37,829 bases of DNA from Marinobacter persicus (GTDB taxonomy: Bacteria; Pseudomonadota; Gammaproteobacteria; Pseudomonadales; Oleiphilaceae), in assembly GCF_002934325.1 (NCBI RefSeq), contig NZ_PTIV01000034.1, forward strand, positions 1 to 37,829. The letters run 5' to 3'. The notes under the pieces were generated by a model. It saw only the letters and a program-made list of their open reading frames with translations, was not told where the DNA came from and made no database searches. The position numbers were made by a program, and so were the translations under genes. Below, piece by piece: positions 1-6,959 of this stretch. How positions within the stretch are numbered: the stretch's first letter is position 1; each line of letters opens with the position of its first letter.

Positions 1-155
1 AACGCAAAGGCCGGATATACGTGCGCAGTTTTACCTGATTAACTTTTTACTCCACCGAGCGCTTCGGGGCTTGCACAACAAGAGGTCTACATATACGTGC
101 TCGTAGCGGTTTTTGGAAAGGCCTGCCCGCCTGCTTGTGCACCAATGCCAGAGCG

Positions 156-722
156 TCAGGCGCGGCTCAGAAACTTGCGCTCATCTACATTGACCTTGAT
201 GCGATCACCCGTGGAAATGTGCTCCGGCACCTGCACCACCAACCCGGTGGTCAAACGCGCCGGCTTGGTGCGAGCGGTAGCGGAACCACCTTTGACGGAC
301 GGGTCCGTTTCCTCAATGGGCAATTCCACCGTCGGCGGCAGATCCACGCCCACCGGGCTGTCGCTCACCAGCACCACCATCACCCCTTCGGTGTCCTCGG
401 TAATGAACAGCAGATCGTCTTCAATGGCGCTTTTGTTCAGCAGATACTGAGTGAAGTCCTCGGTATCCATGAACACATACTCATCACCATCGGCATAGGA
501 AAACACCGCCGGGCGACGTACCAGGTCCGCCTGGTTAAGCATGTCGGAATCCTTGAAGGTCTCATCCAGCTTCTGGCCGGTGACCACATCGTACATGCGC
601 ATGCGGTACAGACTGCCGCCGGCGCGGCCCTGGGGCACCGACCGCTCAATGTCCTTCACAAAATACACACGGCCCTGATATTCAACGGCCTGATTCTTCT
701 TGATCTCACTCGCTTTTGGCAT
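156..722 (-). CDS. efpL: Elongation factor P-like protein EfpL (YeiP)
   Basis: The 188-residue product has the three-barrel EF-P fold: an N-terminal KOW-like domain (residues 1-65), a central OB domain and a C-terminal OB domain ending near residue 185. The tip loop of domain I reads VPQGRAGGS, with Arg33 where EF-P has its modified Lys34. Arg at this place is the mark of the EfpL/YeiP branch, which relieves ribosome stalling at proline-rich and related motifs without needing lysylation. The length is normal for the family. It is transcribed alone, with no partner gene within the window. No convincing terminator is visible downstream: a short CCGA/TCGG hairpin near 55-70 lacks a T tract. Identification is by recalled family features and is firm. 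Confidence 0.93.
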   Translation of the reverse strand: MPKASEIKKNQAVEYQGRVYFVKDIERSVPQGRAGGSLYRMRMYDVVTGQKLDETFKDSDMLNQADLVRRPAVFSYADGDEYVFMDTEDFTQYLLNKSAIEDDLLFITEDTEGVMVVLVSDSPVGVDLPPTVELPIEETDPSVKGGSATARTKPARLTTGLVVQVPEHISTGDRIKVNVDERKFLSRA

Positions 723-816
723 GAACAGAATTCCAGAGTTTGTTTGGGAACCGCTGATATACCATGACCGGCGTCTGGATGCGATAGCCCTGCGGGTTCA
801 TACGCATGTCACTTTA

Positions 817-847
817 CCCACAACTTCTGTGGATAACTTTGTTAGCA
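817..847 (+). repeat. Dispersed intergenic repeat with DnaA box, copy 1
   Basis: A 31-bp element made of CCACA and TGTGG arms around a 5-nt loop, followed by ATAACTTTGTTAGCA. The minus strand of 828-836 reads TTATCCACA, the perfect E. coli DnaA box. A second copy, 28 of 31 bases identical and in the same orientation, lies at 5198-5228; the only differences are three bases in the loop. Both are in intergenic gaps. This could be a dispersed DnaA titration site or a small palindromic repeat family. Confidence 0.7.
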
Positions 848-928
848 AGACAAGGATACCCGCTGGCGAGCGGCGTAACTGGTGGCCTTTTGCTTTGTGC
901 GGTTTATTTAACCACCCCAAGCCGGTGA

Positions 929-1621
929 CTAAATCTCAAAGTGCACTGCGTCTTTTTCAATGCACTCATCCAGCCGGGCCAGATACTCCGCCTTGGCCTT
1001 CACCTTGGTTTGCTGGTGCGCCCGCAGGTTCAGCTGTTTGAACTGATCAGCCACTGCCCGGGCCCGGTCCTGCAGTTGCCCCACCGCCACGACTTCATCC
1101 AGGAAACCGGCGGTGACCGCAGCTTCCGGATTGAAGATCTCGGCATTGACCACGGAGCGATAGAAATAGGCCGGTGCAAGGCGATGGCGGGCAATCTCGA
1201 TGCCGGCATGGTGCATGGTCATGCCAATGGCCACCTCGTTCAGCCCCAGCTTGAAGCTGCCTTCCACACCAATGCGGTAGTCCACCGACAACAGGAGAAA
1301 CGCCCCCTTGGCAATGGCGTGGCCACTGCACGCAGCAATGACCGGCATCGGGAAAGCCGACAGGCGACGGGCGAGCATCGACCCCACCCTTACCAAAGCC
1401 ATGGCCTCTTTCGGGCCCTGCTGCATTTCTTTCAGATCATAGCCGCCTGAAAACATGCCCGGCTGGCCAGTCAAAATGACAATGGCCTTGTCCTGCTCGG
1501 CCTGGTCCAGGGCCGCGTTCAGAGCTCCAAACACCGCGTGGCTGAGAGCATTCGCCTTGCCGTTGTTGAGCGTGATGGTGGCAATGCCGTCATCCAGTTC
1601 GTAGCTTACAAGTTCAGTCAC
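929..1621 (-). CDS. Enoyl-CoA hydratase/isomerase family protein (crotonase fold)
   Basis: The product is about 230 residues and has the crotonase fold: an N-terminal beta-rich part with ITLNNGKANALS, then SGGYDLKEM and AKGAFLLLSVDYRIG, which carry the two backbone NH groups of the oxyanion hole that binds the acyl-CoA thioester carbonyl. The usual catalytic glutamates of enoyl-CoA hydratase are not obvious, so the reaction (hydratase, isomerase or hydrolase) cannot be assigned. I place the start at a GTG at 1621 (protein VTELVSYELDDG), because GAGGA lies just upstream of it; the longer frame would begin at a TTG at 1648. It is a single gene, downstream of trxC and separated from it by a strong terminator. 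No fatty-acid degradation genes adjoin it. Confidence 0.85.
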   Translation of the reverse strand: MTELVSYELDDGIATITLNNGKANALSHAVFGALNAALDQAEQDKAIVILTGQPGMFSGGYDLKEMQQGPKEAMALVRVGSMLARRLSAFPMPVIAACSGHAIAKGAFLLLSVDYRIGVEGSFKLGLNEVAIGMTMHHAGIEIARHRLAPAYFYRSVVNAEIFNPEAAVTAGFLDEVVAVGQLQDRARAVADQFKQLNLRAHQQTKVKAKAEYLARLDECIEKDAVHFEI

Positions 1622-1682
1622 CGGGAAATCCTCGCTACAGCAATTCAAGTGAGTGTTTGATTACACTATAGCGAATGCGCAA

Positions 1683-1708
1683 CAAAAAACAGCCCCAAGA
1701 GGGGCTGC
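1683..1708 (-). terminator. Rho-independent terminator of trxC
   Basis: Read on the minus strand, a GC-rich stem CAGCCCC/GGGGCTG with a 4-nt loop is followed directly by a run of T with one G. It starts about 20 nt after the trxC stop, exactly where its terminator is expected. Confidence 0.92.
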
Positions 1709-1726
1709 CTGATCATTCACCGGGAG

Positions 1727-2164
1727 TCAGAACTGGCTCTGGAGCCACTGATTGATTTGCGCGGCATTCATCGCCCCGCTCTGGCGGGCCACTTCCCGGC
1801 CATTGCGGTAGAGGATCATGGTGGGAATGCTGCGAATACCAAACTGGCCGGCCGGGCCGGGATGTTGTTCGGTATTGAGCTTGGCAAAACGGACCTGCCC
1901 CTTCCAGTTGGCGGCAGCCTGTTCGAACTGTGGCGCCATGACCTTGCACGGCCCACACCAACTGGCCCAGAAGTCGACCAGCACCGGCACATCGCTGCGC
2001 CCGGTGTGCGCCGAAAAGCTCTGCTCGGTCAGCTCCAGCATCTGATCCGGCCATAATGGTTGCTTGCAGGCCCCACAGTTGCCACCGGCTGACAGCTTGG
2101 CTGCCGGCACCCGGTTGACCTTGTGACAATGTGGGCACACCAGGTGTTTGATCTCGCCAGACAT
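1727..2164 (-). CDS. trxC: Thioredoxin 2 (TrxC), copy 1
   Basis: A 145-residue zinc-containing thioredoxin. An N-terminal zinc-binding domain has CPHC (Cys10, Cys13) and CGAC (Cys30, Cys33); the thioredoxin domain has the WCGPC active site (Cys70, Cys73) and the cis-proline motif SIPT. TrxC is a cytosolic disulfide reductase, in E. coli induced by OxyR under peroxide stress. AGGAGGAG sits ahead of the ATG. It is monocistronic with its own terminator. A second, closely similar trxC lies near the other end of this window (35579-36019); by eye about four fifths of residues are identical. The N-terminal zinc domain separates it clearly from TrxA. Confidence 0.96.
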   Translation of the reverse strand: MSGEIKHLVCPHCHKVNRVPAAKLSAGGNCGACKQPLWPDQMLELTEQSFSAHTGRSDVPVLVDFWASWCGPCKVMAPQFEQAAANWKGQVRFAKLNTEQHPGPAGQFGIRSIPTMILYRNGREVARQSGAMNAAQINQWLQSQF

Positions 2165-2229
2165 AACGTCTCCTCCTATCAGGTGATAGTCAGAAGCATT
2201 GCGCCAATAGCGAAAAAATCAAGGCAACC

Positions 2230-3090
2230 TCAGTTGCCCTGCTCCAGCTGATCGACGTAATCGGCCAGTTCCCGTTCCATTTCCGCCAGCCGCTGCTGCC
2301 ACTCGGCTTTGTAGGCGGCGAACTCGGGACCCAGCTCACCCAGTTGCAACTCAGTGGCCAATGCCACACGGGTACTCTCAGTGACCGACTCCACATCCGG
2401 GTTTTCGAGCGCGTCGTTCTGTTCTTCCAGACGAATCACCGCTTCGTTCAGCATGCGGCGGTCTTCCACGGAGGCGTCCGGGTTGTCCTTCAAGGCTTCA
2501 CGCAGGGACTGGGCCAGCTCCTGAATGTGCTGGCGGAGCATCCGGCCATAGTCATCCACCAACTGGGAGAAACTTTCGCCGGCATCCGCTGCCTGCTGAC
2601 GCAACTCCTCGGTCAGCACGTCAAACTCACGGGCCAGGTCATCGGAATAGCGGGCCAGTTCTGTCTGAAGGTCTTTACCCAGTGCTTCCAACTGGTTCAC
2701 CACGTCGCCCCAGAGCGGGCCGCTGTTCAGGGCCTCACCGGTTCGGAAATAATCCACCAGCCACTGGTCATCTTTTTTCACAAGGTAGGTGGTGGTTTTC
2801 AGTGGCTGGTTACGCCCTGGCAGGCCCTTGAAGGTGGTATCCACCGTTGCCTGCTGGCCATCAATAACCACCCTGCCCCATTCAATATCGACACCCTGCC
2901 ACTGACGCTGGTAGCCATCAAAAGCGGCGTCTTCAATCAAGGTGGAATATTCGTTGGCCTCTCCGGCGTCCTGTTCAATGACGGCTTGCCAGAAAGCCTT
3001 TGATACCTGCTCCGGAGATTCCGCGCCCCCGCAGGCCGACAAGAGCACCGCCGCACCAATCAGGGCGGCCAGAAGTTTTGTTTTTCCCAT
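2230..3090 (-). CDS. Coiled-coil lipoprotein with DUF4878-like N-terminal domain
   Basis: The chosen start gives MGKTKLLAALIGAAVLLSAC, a signal peptide with a clear lipobox (LSAC followed by G). An upstream ATG at 3105 or TTG at 3111 would lengthen it by a few residues; no strong ribosome site separates them. After the lipid-anchored Cys, residues to about 120 resemble the DUF4878/NTF2-like pattern of small lipoproteins (SPEQVSKAFWQAVIEQDAGEA..., then beta-rich VVIDGQQATVDTTF). The last 150 residues are strongly charged and heptad-like, rich in Glu, Leu and Gln, and should form long helices. The mature protein would be anchored in the inner or outer membrane. The function is unknown. It is divergent from the DUF2238 gene at 3207. 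Confidence 0.8.
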   Translation of the reverse strand: MGKTKLLAALIGAAVLLSACGGAESPEQVSKAFWQAVIEQDAGEANEYSTLIEDAAFDGYQRQWQGVDIEWGRVVIDGQQATVDTTFKGLPGRNQPLKTTTYLVKKDDQWLVDYFRTGEALNSGPLWGDVVNQLEALGKDLQTELARYSDDLAREFDVLTEELRQQAADAGESFSQLVDDYGRMLRQHIQELAQSLREALKDNPDASVEDRRMLNEAVIRLEEQNDALENPDVESVTESTRVALATELQLGELGPEFAAYKAEWQQRLAEMERELADYVDQLEQGN

Positions 3091-3206
3091 AACGGAGTTA
3101 TCCATGATCAAATTGTATGCAAACGACGTATTGTCACCATGATTGTCCCGGCGTTCCAGTTACAACCTGGTCAGCTTGTGGCCGTTATTCGTGTTAGGTT
3201 TAAGGC

Positions 3207-3866
3207 ATGCGTATACGAATCACCCACCAACGAATCACAGGTTTCCTGCAGCTGATCCTGCTGACCGAGGCCATACTCGCGCTTTGGGGCCAGCGCTGGT
3301 TCACCGCGTTTCTCACCGGCATGATCATTCTGATCACCTTCTTCCCGGTGCTGTTCGAGCGGCGTTTTCGCATCCACATACCGCCAGAACTGCAACTGGC
3401 CGCCATCGGTTTTGTCTTTGCCTCGCTGTTCCTTGGCGAAGTGCACGACTACTACAGTCGATTCTGGTGGTGGGATATGGCACTACACACCACCTCCGGC
3501 TTCCTTCTGGGCATCCTCGGCTTCCTGTTAGTACACATCATGAACGAAACCGAGAAAATCCAGCTGCACATGAAGCCGGGTTTTGTGGCGTTCTTTGCCT
3601 TCCTGTTCTCGTTGGGTGTCGGCGCTTTGTGGGAGATTTTCGAATTTGCCATGGATTCGCTGTTTGGCATGAACATGCAGAAACCCATGCTGGGCGACCC
3701 ATCCGGCCTGACCGACACCATGTGGGATCTGGTGGTAGACGCCCTGGGCGCCGTGGTCATTGCCTTCCTGGGTTGGCGCTACCTGAAACGGCCAGATCAG
3801 AAATCGTTTCTGGAGCATTGGATTGACGGTTTTGTCAGCCGCAATCCCCGGTTCTTTAAGCGTTAA
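3207..3866 (+). CDS. DUF2238 (YjdF-like) integral membrane protein
   Basis: A 219-residue protein with about six hydrophobic segments (around residues 10-25, 30-50, 60-75, 88-112, 125-150 and 170-195). The patterns DYYSRFWWWDMALHTTSG and WEIFEFAMD are typical of the YjdF/DUF2238 family of inner-membrane proteins, whose biochemical role is unknown. The conserved His and Asp/Glu residues in these two motifs lie next to membrane segments and could bind metal, but this is only a guess. It ends 11 bp before the convergent AEC carrier gene. The ATG follows TTTAAGGC, a weak ribosome site. Confidence 0.8.
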   Translation: MRIRITHQRITGFLQLILLTEAILALWGQRWFTAFLTGMIILITFFPVLFERRFRIHIPPELQLAAIGFVFASLFLGEVHDYYSRFWWWDMALHTTSGFLLGILGFLLVHIMNETEKIQLHMKPGFVAFFAFLFSLGVGALWEIFEFAMDSLFGMNMQKPMLGDPSGLTDTMWDLVVDALGAVVIAFLGWRYLKRPDQKSFLEHWIDGFVSRNPRFFKR

Positions 3867-3877
3867 GGCGCTTCTGA

Positions 3878-4756
3878 TTAACCCAGGCTGAACACGATAG
3901 CCACAGCCAGCGAAACAATCACCGACAGAGGAATGGTCAGGGCGATGGTCTGGGCCGGGCCGTGGTATCTGACAGCCAACACATAACTCATCACCGCCAC
4001 CGGCATGGCGCACTGCACCAGAAAGATCTCGGCCTGGAAGGCATCCAGTGGCCACAGCAACAACACCAGCCAGGCAGTGGCCAGGCCGACCAGGGGCCGG
4101 TAAAAGCTGAACGCCACCGGCCACGCCATTTCCCGGGCGCCAGAGAGTTTCAGGTTGGCAATGGAGCTGCCCAGTTGCATAAGCATGATGGGTACGGTGA
4201 TCGATCCCAGCATATCCAGTGTGGTCATCACCGGCCCGGGCAAGCGGGCCTCCGTTGCCACCAGCAGCGCCCCGGCCACCAGCGCCAGCACCGGCCCGTT
4301 TTTCGCCAAGGCCTTCAGTGAAAAGCTTTTGGAAAGGCACCCAATACCCAGGGTGAAATGGCTGATCTGAATCACAGAGGAGATCACCATCGCCAGCCCC
4401 AGGGATTGAGGTCCAAAGAGCGCAAAGCAGACCGGCACGCCCATGTTGCCGGTATTCGGGTGCACCAGGGACGGCAGATAATCACGAACCGGGAAGCCAA
4501 TAAGCCGCAACACACCGGCCGTCACCAGGGCCATAACACCAATCCATACGACCGTAATAGCCACCAGCTCACTCATCTGGCCAATATCCATTTCCATGGA
4601 CAGGACCGAATGCAGCAGCAGTGCGGGAATACCCACGGTGGTGACCAGGCCGGAAAGGGCCTTACCATCGAAGAAATCGGTCTTGCGCCCGAGTATCGCA
4701 CCCAGGACGATCAGGGAGAACAGAGGGACCAGTGAATTGGCAAGCTGCTGGATCAT
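3878..4756 (-). CDS. AEC-family transporter (auxin efflux carrier/malonate carrier type)
   Basis: The 292-residue product has ten hydrophobic segments in two groups of five and the family's start, LFSLIVLGAILGR. Asn and Gly pairs in HPNTGNMGVPVCFALFG mark the broken crossover helix typical of the fold (bile-acid symporter/PIN-like). Bacterial members carry malate, malonate or related organic acids; the substrate here cannot be told from sequence. No metabolic operon partner is present: the neighbour upstream at 4793 is a small protein of unknown function on the same strand, 36 bp away, so they may be co-transcribed. Confidence 0.88.
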   Translation of the reverse strand: MIQQLANSLVPLFSLIVLGAILGRKTDFFDGKALSGLVTTVGIPALLLHSVLSMEMDIGQMSELVAITVVWIGVMALVTAGVLRLIGFPVRDYLPSLVHPNTGNMGVPVCFALFGPQSLGLAMVISSVIQISHFTLGIGCLSKSFSLKALAKNGPVLALVAGALLVATEARLPGPVMTTLDMLGSITVPIMLMQLGSSIANLKLSGAREMAWPVAFSFYRPLVGLATAWLVLLLWPLDAFQAEIFLVQCAMPVAVMSYVLAVRYHGPAQTIALTIPLSVIVSLAVAIVFSLG

Positions 4757-4792
4757 GATCAGACAACCACGGATTGCGGACCGGGAAAGCCG

Positions 4793-5116
4793 CTACCCGA
4801 AGTACTCCTCCATCCAGTCAAACAGCCGCTGGGTGTTCATGTCCGCCAAAGCCAGTTGCTGAAACTGATCCCCTACCTCATCTTCGATGGTAATGAACTG
4901 ATACAGCAGCACACCCGGCTGTTCGTCATGCAGGATCAGCGTGATACGCCGGCGCGTGCGCAGGCAGTCGATGGTCATCACATCCGCCGGGATGCCGGAT
5001 TTGCGCATGCCCTGGCGCACTTCCACCACCGGATTGATGTGTTCATGGGCAGCCTGGATTCGGGCGTGGGCATCACTGGCCATATCGGACAATGATTTCA
5101 GTGGATCATCAGACAT
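4793..5116 (-). CDS. Conserved small protein of unknown function
   Basis: A 107-residue soluble protein that I do not assign to a family. The N-terminal third is helical and polar (LKSLSDMASDAHARIQAAHEHIN); the middle is likely beta-strand (RRRITLILHDEQPGVLLYQFITI); the end is helical and acidic (TQRLFDWMEEYFG). An AGGAGG lies ten bases ahead of the ATG, which supports expression. It is upstream of the AEC carrier on the same strand. It is not obviously a toxin, antitoxin or regulator. Codon use resembles its neighbours, so it looks like a resident gene. Confidence 0.7.
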   Translation of the reverse strand: MSDDPLKSLSDMASDAHARIQAAHEHINPVVEVRQGMRKSGIPADVMTIDCLRTRRRITLILHDEQPGVLLYQFITIEDEVGDQFQQLALADMNTQRLFDWMEEYFG

Positions 5117-5197
5117 CAGTGGCGGGCCTCCTGGCCGGTCGGAATGTTTGCACGCATGCTAACAGAAAATCCCGACCAGTCACCCCGAACCCAGTTG

Positions 5198-5228
5198 CCC
5201 ACAAAAACTGTGGATAACTTTGTTAGCA
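5198..5228 (+). repeat. Dispersed intergenic repeat with DnaA box, copy 2
   Basis: This is the partner of 817-847, same orientation, 28 of 31 bases identical, with the same CCACA/TGTGG hairpin and TGTGGATAA (5209-5217, the complement of a perfect DnaA box). It stands in the gap between the small gene at 4793-5116 and the GacA-type box at 5339. Confidence 0.7.
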
Positions 5229-5338
5229 GAGGCAGGAAAGGTAGTGCCAGGCCTTTATTGACCGGGCGTTCAGCCAAATGTCGGGAAATTGACCAGGTGA
5301 ATAACCGACCAGCACATCTCCGTGCGGCGCTGGAAGCT

Positions 5339-5356
5339 TGTAAGAGATCTCTTACG
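5339..5356 (+). promoter_or_regulatory. GacA (UvrY/VarA) upstream activating box
   Basis: TGTAAGAGATCTCTTACG matches the GacA consensus TGTAAG-N6-CTTACA at 11 of 12 defined bases, and the inner 16 bp form a perfect palindrome. In pseudomonads this box is found upstream of rsmY and rsmZ. A CATAGT hexamer at 5376-5381 is a possible -10, placing a start near 5388, with the box roughly 40 bp upstream. The GGA-rich sequence that follows makes the match meaningful. Confidence 0.8.
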
Positions 5357-5387
5357 CCAACTGTCAACAATATCCCATAGTCATTGT

Positions 5388-5539
5388 CTGAGAGTTCCCT
5401 AGACTGGAGACGTCAGGGATGACAAAGCGGATTCACCCAACGGATGGGTAACAAGGACGAAGACCAGGACAGCGCCTTCAGGAAGAGGCCCACTCTGGCT
5501 GATCTGGCAAAGATCAATCCCTCTCCTTCTCATCTTTTT
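5388..5539 (+). ncRNA. RsmY/RsmZ/CsrB-type regulatory RNA (CsrA/RsmA sponge)
   Basis: Seven GGA motifs fall within 78 nt (5406, 5417, 5429, 5442, 5455, 5467, 5481). Three lie in hairpin loops: GTCA/TGAC closing GGGA (5412-5423); ACCCA/TGGGT closing ACGGA (5435-5449); GCCTT/GAGGC closing CAGGAA (5474-5489). Others are in unpaired linkers (AAGGACGA, CCAGGACA). Loop-exposed and linker GGA motifs are how Rsm/Csr RNAs titrate the translational regulator CsrA (RsmA). Together with the GacA box at 5339 this is strong evidence for a Gac/Rsm RNA. The 3' end is uncertain: a TGATCT/AGATCA hairpin (5500-5516) is followed by a pyrimidine-rich stretch ending in T5 at 5535-5539, which is not a classical terminator. 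The next gene, a ComEA-like protein, starts at 5595. There is no plausible protein gene here. Confidence 0.77.
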
Positions 5540-5594
5540 CAGCCACGTCACTCCCGGCATACAACCCATGCATTTTGTTCCCAGGAGATTGACC

Positions 5595-5867
5595 ATGAAA
5601 GCAAAGTCTTTTATCGCCGCACTGGCACTATTGTTCGCCCTCATAACCGGTCCCGCCTACGCCGCAGAGCCCATGACCGTGAACATCAATACGGCGGACG
5701 CCGCCACACTGGCCTCACTCAATGGCATTGGTGAGAGTAAGGCCGAGGCGATTATTGTCTACCGGGAAGCCAATGGCCCGTTTGAGTCGGTTGAACAACT
5801 GGCGGAAGTCAAAGGCATTGGCAGCCGCACCGTTGAGAAGAATGCAGACATGATGGCTGTGAAGTAG
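5595..5867 (+). CDS. Exported ComEA-type helix-hairpin-helix protein
   Basis: The 90-residue product starts MKAKSFIAALALLFALITG and has a signal peptide ending at AYAAEP. The mature part is one ComEA domain: VNINTADAATLASLNGIGESKAEAIIVYR and VKGIGSRTVEKN are two helix-hairpin-helix motifs that bind DNA without sequence preference. ComEA proteins act in the periplasm and pull incoming DNA through the outer membrane during natural transformation; many short Gram-negative homologues of this kind exist without proof of that role. CAGGAGATTGACC precedes the chosen ATG; an upstream in-frame ATG at 5568 would destroy the signal peptide start. It lies downstream of the putative Rsm RNA and may share control. 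Confidence 0.9.
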   Translation: MKAKSFIAALALLFALITGPAYAAEPMTVNINTADAATLASLNGIGESKAEAIIVYREANGPFESVEQLAEVKGIGSRTVEKNADMMAVK

Positions 5868-5936
5868 TAGTTTTCACGCCGCAGGCCAAGTACAGACGCC
5901 TGCGGCGCGTCCCCGGCTCTGGTAACATGGCTGGCT

Positions 5937-6350
5937 ATGCTGAAAATCTCCAATAACGTAGAGCTTGCCGACTGGGAAATAGAGATCACCCAGATTCGTG
6001 CCCAGGGTGCCGGTGGGCAGAATGTCAACAAGGTCGCCACCGCCGTGCACCTGCGATTTGATATTTCCCATTCCACATTGCCGCCCTTCTATAAAGAGCG
6101 ACTGATGGCCCTGCCTGACCAGCGCATCAGCAAAGAGGGCATCATCGTCATCAAGGCACAGTCTTTTCGCACTCTTGAACAAAACAAAGAAGATGCACTA
6201 AGGCGGCTGCGGGCTTTGATCCAGGAAGCGGTCAAACAACAGAAAGTTCGCCGACCGACCAAACCCAGCAAATCTGCTCGCAAACGGCGTGTGGACAAAA
6301 AGACCCGGCATGGGAAGACCAAGGCACTAAGAGGGAAGGTCAAAGTCTAG
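5937..6350 (+). CDS. arfB: Alternative ribosome-rescue factor B (ArfB/YaeJ), peptidyl-tRNA hydrolase
   Basis: The 137-residue protein contains a class-I release-factor catalytic domain with the GGQ motif (RAQGAGGQNVNKV, Gly26-Gly27-Gln28) but no codon-recognition domain. The C-terminal 30 residues are strongly basic (VKQQKVRRPTKPSKSARKRRVDKK), forming the tail that enters the empty mRNA channel. It releases peptides from ribosomes stalled without a stop codon. The length equals that of E. coli YaeJ (140 residues). The ribosome site ahead of the ATG is weak. It is a single gene, 70 bp after the ComEA-like gene and convergent with the next gene. Confidence 0.95.
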   Translation: MLKISNNVELADWEIEITQIRAQGAGGQNVNKVATAVHLRFDISHSTLPPFYKERLMALPDQRISKEGIIVIKAQSFRTLEQNKEDALRRLRALIQEAVKQQKVRRPTKPSKSARKRRVDKKTRHGKTKALRGKVKV

Positions 6351-6446
6351 AGGCGTACGGGCAGGCACTGTTTCAAAACTCACCGGGACAGGTCAGAGGG
6401 CTACAAACTCCCAGGCCCATCCCGGCAACACGCTTCTCTCTAACGT

Positions 6447-6653
6447 TTACAGACGCTTTTTAAGAAGCGCTTTCGCTTTATCCGTCAGTTCCAGGTAAAT
6501 CTTTTCCGCTTCCTGGAAAAACGCTGCGGCTTCACTGTCGTTAAACTGCTCCGCGTCCTTGGCGTACTGCTTGGTGTGATGAAGCCCCTGAGAGGCATGA
6601 TACACCGAACTGATCAGGTCATAATTCTCGTCTTTCACTGGATAGTCAGCCAT
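6447..6653 (-). CDS. Small helical protein of unknown function
   Basis: A 68-residue protein starting MADYPVKDENYDLISSVYHASQG. GGAGGAAGCACT precedes this ATG, so I prefer it to the longer frame starting at 6698. The sequence is nearly all helical and amphipathic (HTKQYAKDAEQFNDSEAAAFFQEAEKIYLELTDKAKALLKKRL), with no signal peptide or cysteine. I recall similar small proteins in Marinobacter-like genomes but know no function. It lies divergent to codB, 325 bp away; that gap holds the codB regulatory sites. Confidence 0.72.
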   Translation of the reverse strand: MADYPVKDENYDLISSVYHASQGLHHTKQYAKDAEQFNDSEAAAFFQEAEKIYLELTDKAKALLKKRL

Positions 6654-6820
6654 AGTGCTTCCTCCATTTCCGTGACGTGAATTGTGAAGAGATTTCATCT
6701 CTTGCCCCTAAACGTAGATGCCGTATCAGGCTCCGTAAAGTGGAAGCCGAGAGAGATTTACGTTCTGTAATGCCCAGAAATCCCCTACGGTGCCCCATAA
6801 AGGGGATAACGAGCCAATTG

Positions 6821-6837
6821 TGCACAGACAACATGCA
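6821..6837 (+). promoter_or_regulatory. NtrC-like enhancer site
   Basis: TGCACAGACAACATGCA has the TGCAC-N7-GTGCA architecture of an NtrC dimer site with one mismatch (ATGCA). It is centred about 120 bp upstream of the expected sigma-54 start site, a normal enhancer distance. A single imperfect site gives moderate confidence. Confidence 0.5.
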
Positions 6838-6924
6838 GCAATTTTAGCCATACCCGTTCAACCTCAGCGCCCTCCATCCTTGGATAGCTGCGTTTAACCA
6901 GAAAAAACGACGCTGTCATTAAAA

Positions 6925-6939
6925 TGGCACAAAGGTTGC
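6925..6939 (+). promoter_or_regulatory. Sigma-54 (RpoN) promoter of codB
   Basis: TGGCACAAAGGTTGC matches the consensus TGGCACG-N4-TTGC at every base but one, with the required GG and GC doublets ten bases apart. Transcription would begin near 6950, leaving a leader of about 28 nt before the codB ATG at 6979. Confidence 0.82.
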
Positions 6940-6943
6940 GAAT

Positions 6944-6959
6944 GATGTTCAAGAACATC
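6944..6959. promoter_or_regulatory. Inverted repeat over the codB transcription start
   Basis: GATGTTC-AA-GAACATC is a perfect 7-bp dyad with a 2-bp spacer. It covers the predicted sigma-54 start site, so a repressor bound there would block the promoter. No regulator gene adjoins it. Confidence 0.45.

Noticed and set aside
1..100. Repeated ATATACGTGC at about 15 and 92 with a CCGA/TCGG hairpin between
   Set aside because: A 10-bp match in a short AT-containing stretch is weak evidence, and the hairpin lacks a T tract on either strand. I could not tie it to any function.
723..810. Short minus-strand frame ahead of efpL starting [13 protein letters not shown]
   Set aside because: It has no Shine-Dalgarno sequence, overlaps efpL and is too short to judge. 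A leader peptide is possible but unsupported.
700..1041. Plus-strand frame that includes the first DnaA-box repeat
   Set aside because: It shares the pentapeptide VDNFV with the frame at 5144-5380 only because both translate the same DNA repeat. No protein evidence supports it.
5406..5427. Alternative TCCCT/AGGGA pairing at the start of the Rsm-like RNA
   Set aside because: It competes with the GTCA-GGGA-TGAC hairpin that exposes GGA. I keep the latter as the model, but the choice needs structure probing.
5399..5644. Minus-strand frame of 81 codons across the putative Rsm RNA
   Set aside because: It has no ribosome site or domain. The GGA pattern, hairpins and GacA box explain this stretch better.
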